In this document: positions 61,837-64,000 of the stretch, piece by piece
Numbering within the stretch: the first letter of the stretch is position 1
Layout: each line of letters starts with the position of its first letter
Assembly: GCF_003428885.1 (NCBI RefSeq)
Contig: NZ_QQRU01000002.1
Coordinates: forward strand, 1-64,000
Source of the DNA: Streptococcus sp. LQJ-218
Lineage (GTDB): Bacteria > Bacillota > Bacilli > Lactobacillales > Streptococcaceae
DNA: 64,000 nucleotides
Direction of reading: 5' to 3'
The notes under the pieces: model-generated
Databases searched by the model: none
What the model saw: only the letters and a program-made list of their open reading frames with translations
What the model was told of the DNA's origin: nothing
Position numbers and translations under genes: made by a program

Positions 61837-61887
61837 TATCTTGTGGTAAAAATCCTAAATTTTTTAAAAATACACAAGATATTGATT
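61831..61887 (-). promoter_or_regulatory. NrdR-like box pair that also forms the ccs4 terminator
   Basis: CACAAGATATTGATT occurs twice, inverted (61872-61887 on plus, 61831-61846 on minus). Each copy matches the NrdR box (aCaCwAtATaTwGt). Together they form a stem of about 15-17 bp which, on the minus strand, ends TTTTTCTTTTT, a terminator right after ccs4. Confidence 0.65.
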
Positions 61888-61890
61888 TTG

Positions 61891-63444
61891 TTATTTAATT
61901 TTATAGACTTTAAACTCTGAGTAATCAGTCTTTACTTGTTGGTAATGTTCTTTCAAGAGTGTCTCTGCCTCAGACCAGAGAGCCACCTTGTCATTTACCA
62001 CAATCACCTTAGGTTGGTTTTCTTTCAAGTCATGAATCAAACTAGTTTTATTTTCTTCTGTATTCGTGTAAAGAAGAGGTGATGGGAAGATGGATCCAGC
62101 CAAACGCTGGCTTTCTTTATACATCTGAACTCGAGAATCCCAAATATAGATTTGATCACCATCACTCGTCTCTTGTTTGACTCTATCCACCACTTGATAT
62201 TGTTCTCTATGAGAAGCTGGATGCAAGACAAAACGAGCTACAAAAGGAATTGCAATCAGATAAGCTACCACTAGGATAGGTAGGTAGAGATTCCCCTTCA
62301 TAAATTTTTTCCATAAAGTTGGAACTTCCTCTCTTCTTCGACGACGAGTTCCTCTAGCTGAATGTTTCCCACGAATACTGGTCATCAAAAGAAGGAGTAA
62401 AAATGGAAGGATTAGAATCAAACGCGAACCGTGAAGAGGTTCTTGAGAAAAAAGTAACAAGGCTAATACAAATATGAAAGCAAAACTAGCTGGCACTGAA
62501 ATAACATATAATTTTGATACCTTTGATTGGAACAAGCCTAGAAAAACAAGGAAGAGAGCTCCTAACCCAAAGGTCAACAAACCATAGAATACAACATTAT
62601 CCACTAGTTGAGGATTCGCAAAGACCTGAAGGGAATCAATCGGATACAAAAGACTCCCTAGAGCTTCTCCAAATCCACCTGAAGCAAGGACATAGTAGCC
62701 TACTGGGTAAAAGATGAGAGAAAAGCCAAGTGCCGCTGCAAAAAACTGATAAACAGCATGGGCAAAACGGCCATGCCCAATATTAAAGACAAATAAACCG
62801 ATCGTTACCACTACAGTAAAGAGAAGACTTGTAAGAGGCTCTATGAAAAATGACAGACCCAAAAAGATCCCCAAACGTAGAAATCCCTTGTCATGGTTAG
62901 GATTTGAAAGATAAGTTGCTATGAATGAAAATCCTGCAAACAGGAATGGCAGAGCTAAGATCGTAGCATATCCTCCTCCAAAACCGAGACCAGATACCAA
63001 AATATAAAATATCGTTAGGAGTTGCTTAGCTTGCTCTCTTTGTCCCGTCAAATACTCTGTTGAAGAAAAGAGGAAGTAACCTCCTCCTAAGAGGGCTAGC
63101 CATTCTACCAAGGCAAAAAGGATGCCTCCCTGGGTAATATAAAGTAGCAAGTAATAAAGAAGACCCTGACTAGCATAATAGCTACTGTAAAGCTGTCCTC
63201 CCTGATGCAAAGCCCACCCTATATACAAATCCTGAGCCTGAGAAGGACTTACCATATCTAAAAGTAAAGGTAGCACCACAGAAAAAACCGTTGCAATCGT
63301 ACTTCCAATGATGAGTCTGAAAAACGGGAAAGCTACCTGTTCTTCTTTTTCCACATGAGATTCAAGATTTCTATCCAATCTATTTTCTATTCTATCACTC
63401 TGTATCGTTTCGGATACTTCTTCGATTCTGCCATATACAGCCAT
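61891..63444 (-). CDS. ccs4: Competence-associated polytopic membrane protein (Ccs4-like)
   Basis: The 517-residue integral membrane protein has a hydrophilic N-terminus (about 40 residues), some ten hydrophobic segments from about residue 47 to 415, a short basic loop (RGTRRRRREE), and a C-terminal extracytoplasmic-type domain with IYIWDSRVQMYKESQRLAG. The layout resembles glycosyltransferase-C-like membrane proteins, but I see no catalytic motif. The placement next to cls and the upstream combox match pneumococcal ccs4, a competence-induced gene of unknown function. I chose the ATG at 63444 (GGAG, 8-nt spacer) over an in-frame TTG six codons earlier. Confidence 0.85.
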   Translation of the reverse strand: MAVYGRIEEVSETIQSDRIENRLDRNLESHVEKEEQVAFPFFRLIIGSTIATVFSVVLPLLLDMVSPSQAQDLYIGWALHQGGQLYSSYYASQGLLYYLLLYITQGGILFALVEWLALLGGGYFLFSSTEYLTGQREQAKQLLTIFYILVSGLGFGGGYATILALPFLFAGFSFIATYLSNPNHDKGFLRLGIFLGLSFFIEPLTSLLFTVVVTIGLFVFNIGHGRFAHAVYQFFAAALGFSLIFYPVGYYVLASGGFGEALGSLLYPIDSLQVFANPQLVDNVVFYGLLTFGLGALFLVFLGLFQSKVSKLYVISVPASFAFIFVLALLLFSQEPLHGSRLILILPFLLLLLMTSIRGKHSARGTRRRRREEVPTLWKKFMKGNLYLPILVVAYLIAIPFVARFVLHPASHREQYQVVDRVKQETSDGDQIYIWDSRVQMYKESQRLAGSIFPSPLLYTNTEENKTSLIHDLKENQPKVIVVNDKVALWSEAETLLKEHYQQVKTDYSEFKVYKIK

Positions 63445-63480
63445 GTTATTTCTCCTATTCAATTTATCTGTCTTAGTATA

Positions 63481-63624
63481 TCAAAAAGACCTAAAATTGT
63501 CAGCTTGCGATGGGTGTTTGAGTAATTTTTTGCATAGTTTCACAAAGGTTTCAATCTCCCGAAATCGGTGTAAATGCGTCTGTTTAAATGTCGTGATATA
63601 ATCTAATTCTTTCTGAGTCAGCAT
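63481..63624 (-). CDS. Small ORF (47 aa) directly behind a competence combox
   Basis: The ORF MLTQKELDYITTFKQTHLHR... has 47 codons and ends NFRSF. Its ATG is 19 nt downstream of the combox and is preceded by GAGGGGG. It lies 36 nt upstream of ccs4 on the same strand, so both would be on one sigma-X transcript. The sequence is charged and helical with one Cys and no signal peptide. I recognise no family. Confidence 0.6.
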   Translation of the reverse strand: MLTQKELDYITTFKQTHLHRFREIETFVKLCKKLLKHPSQADNFRSF

Positions 63625-63643
63625 CGTTCCCCCTCTATCTTCT

Positions 63644-63651
63644 TATTCGTA
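63644..63651 (-). promoter_or_regulatory. Competence combox (cin-box, sigma-X -10)
   Basis: The minus strand reads TACGAATA exactly, the consensus recognised by the alternative sigma factor ComX during competence, with a T-rich stretch upstream. It would drive the 47-aa ORF and ccs4. Confidence 0.85.
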
Positions 63652-63657
63652 AAAGAC

Positions 63658-63692
63658 AAGAAAAATAGGACTGGTTTGTGTCCTGAGTCCTA
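63658..63692 (-). terminator. cls terminator
   Basis: On the minus strand TAGGAC (63687-63692) pairs with GTCCTA (63666-63671), followed by TTTTTC. It lies between the cls stop and the combox. Confidence 0.75.
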
Positions 63693-63698
63693 GTTTTC

Positions 63699-64000
63699 TT
63701 ATAAGATTGGGGCAAATAACTGGGCAATTTCCTTAATCAATTTTTGATACCAGCTATTTTTTATCGTATTTTGGAAAATTTCTTGCGATACTGAAAAAAT
63801 CTCCTGAAAATCTTTTTGAATCTTTGTGATTGATTCCGTTTTATATAGCAAAACTGCATTTTCATAGTGGTGAAGTAAACTTCTATAATCAAAATTAATC
63901 GTTCCAACTGCAGCAAAATCTTTATCCACTAAGATTTGTTTACTGTGGATGAATCCTGGACTATACTCAAAAATCCTTACTCCTGCTGATAACAAATCCG
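63699..64000 (-). CDS. cls: Cardiolipin synthase, C-terminal part (runs off window)
   Basis: About 100 codons are visible, with the frame open at the window edge (preceding codons read D-L-L-S-A-G-V-R-I-F). The second phospholipase D motif HSKQILVDKDFAAVGTINFDYRSL (HxKxxxxD...GTxN) is present. The enzyme joins phosphatidylglycerols into cardiolipin at the membrane. The true start is outside the window. Confidence 0.9.
   Translation of the reverse strand, partial: DLLSAGVRIFEYSPGFIHSKQILVDKDFAAVGTINFDYRSLLHHYENAVLLYKTESITKIQKDFQEIFSVSQEIFQNTIKNSWYQKLIKEIAQLFAPIL

Overview
The window comes from a Mitis-group Streptococcus (S. mitis / S. oralis / S. pneumoniae relatives). Five things point there: protein sequences very close to what I remember of pneumococcal orthologues, YSIRK and LPXTG surface proteins, RUP repeats, four cia-dependent small RNAs, and a competence (sigma-X) combox. 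The gene order from 64000 down to about 13000 follows, in reverse, the pneumococcal stretch I remember as cls-ccs4-nrdD...S10/spc/alpha ribosomal operon...leuS-ruvB-uppS-proS-bglA-glmS-spuA. Names and order in pneumococcus are from memory, not from a search.

Layout. 1-4825 (-): 5' part of a very large CshA-like fibrillar adhesin, cut by the window edge. 5042-12677 (-): rpoBC with its promoter, a long leader holding an attenuator-like hairpin, and a terminator. 12727-16803 (+): cell-wall pullulanase spuA under a cre-overlapped promoter. 16858-21544 (-): RUP, luciferase-like oxidoreductase, glmS (promoter flanked by two NagR-like operators), bglA. 21606-28214 (-): proS, rseP/eep, cdsA, uppS, a nucleotidyltransferase-like gene and ruvB. 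26532-28867 (-): three csRNAs. 28922-32692 (-): two GNAT acetyltransferases and leuS.

32745-40557 (+) is the accessory-looking island: a YesM/YesN-type two-component system, two paralogous lipoprotein solute-binding proteins, an ABC ATPase and a double-domain permease. Its substrate is uncertain (ferric iron versus organophosphate or sugar phosphate). In pneumococcus I remember a PTS/pfl/gldA block near this position, which is absent here.

40616-43385 (-): RUP, histidine phosphatase, a fourth and longer csRNA, and the UPF0210/ACT-domain pair. 43406-58472 (-): one long ribosomal protein operon from rpsJ to rplQ that also carries secY, adk, infA and rpoA. Its longer spacers repeatedly hold perfect stem-loops without U-tracts. 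58534-61886 (-): the anaerobic ribonucleotide reductase cluster (nrdD, a 46-codon gene, a decayed acetyltransferase, nrdG) with NrdR-like boxes. 61891-64000 (-): competence-linked membrane protein ccs4, preceded by an unlisted 47-codon ORF and a combox, then the 3' end of cls.

Most of the window is core physiology. The most interesting material is regulatory: the csRNA family, including one copy with a RUP-like insertion, the competence promoter with its small ORF, the NrdR-box/terminator overlap, the glmS operators, the rpoB leader, and the hairpin-punctuated ribosomal operon.
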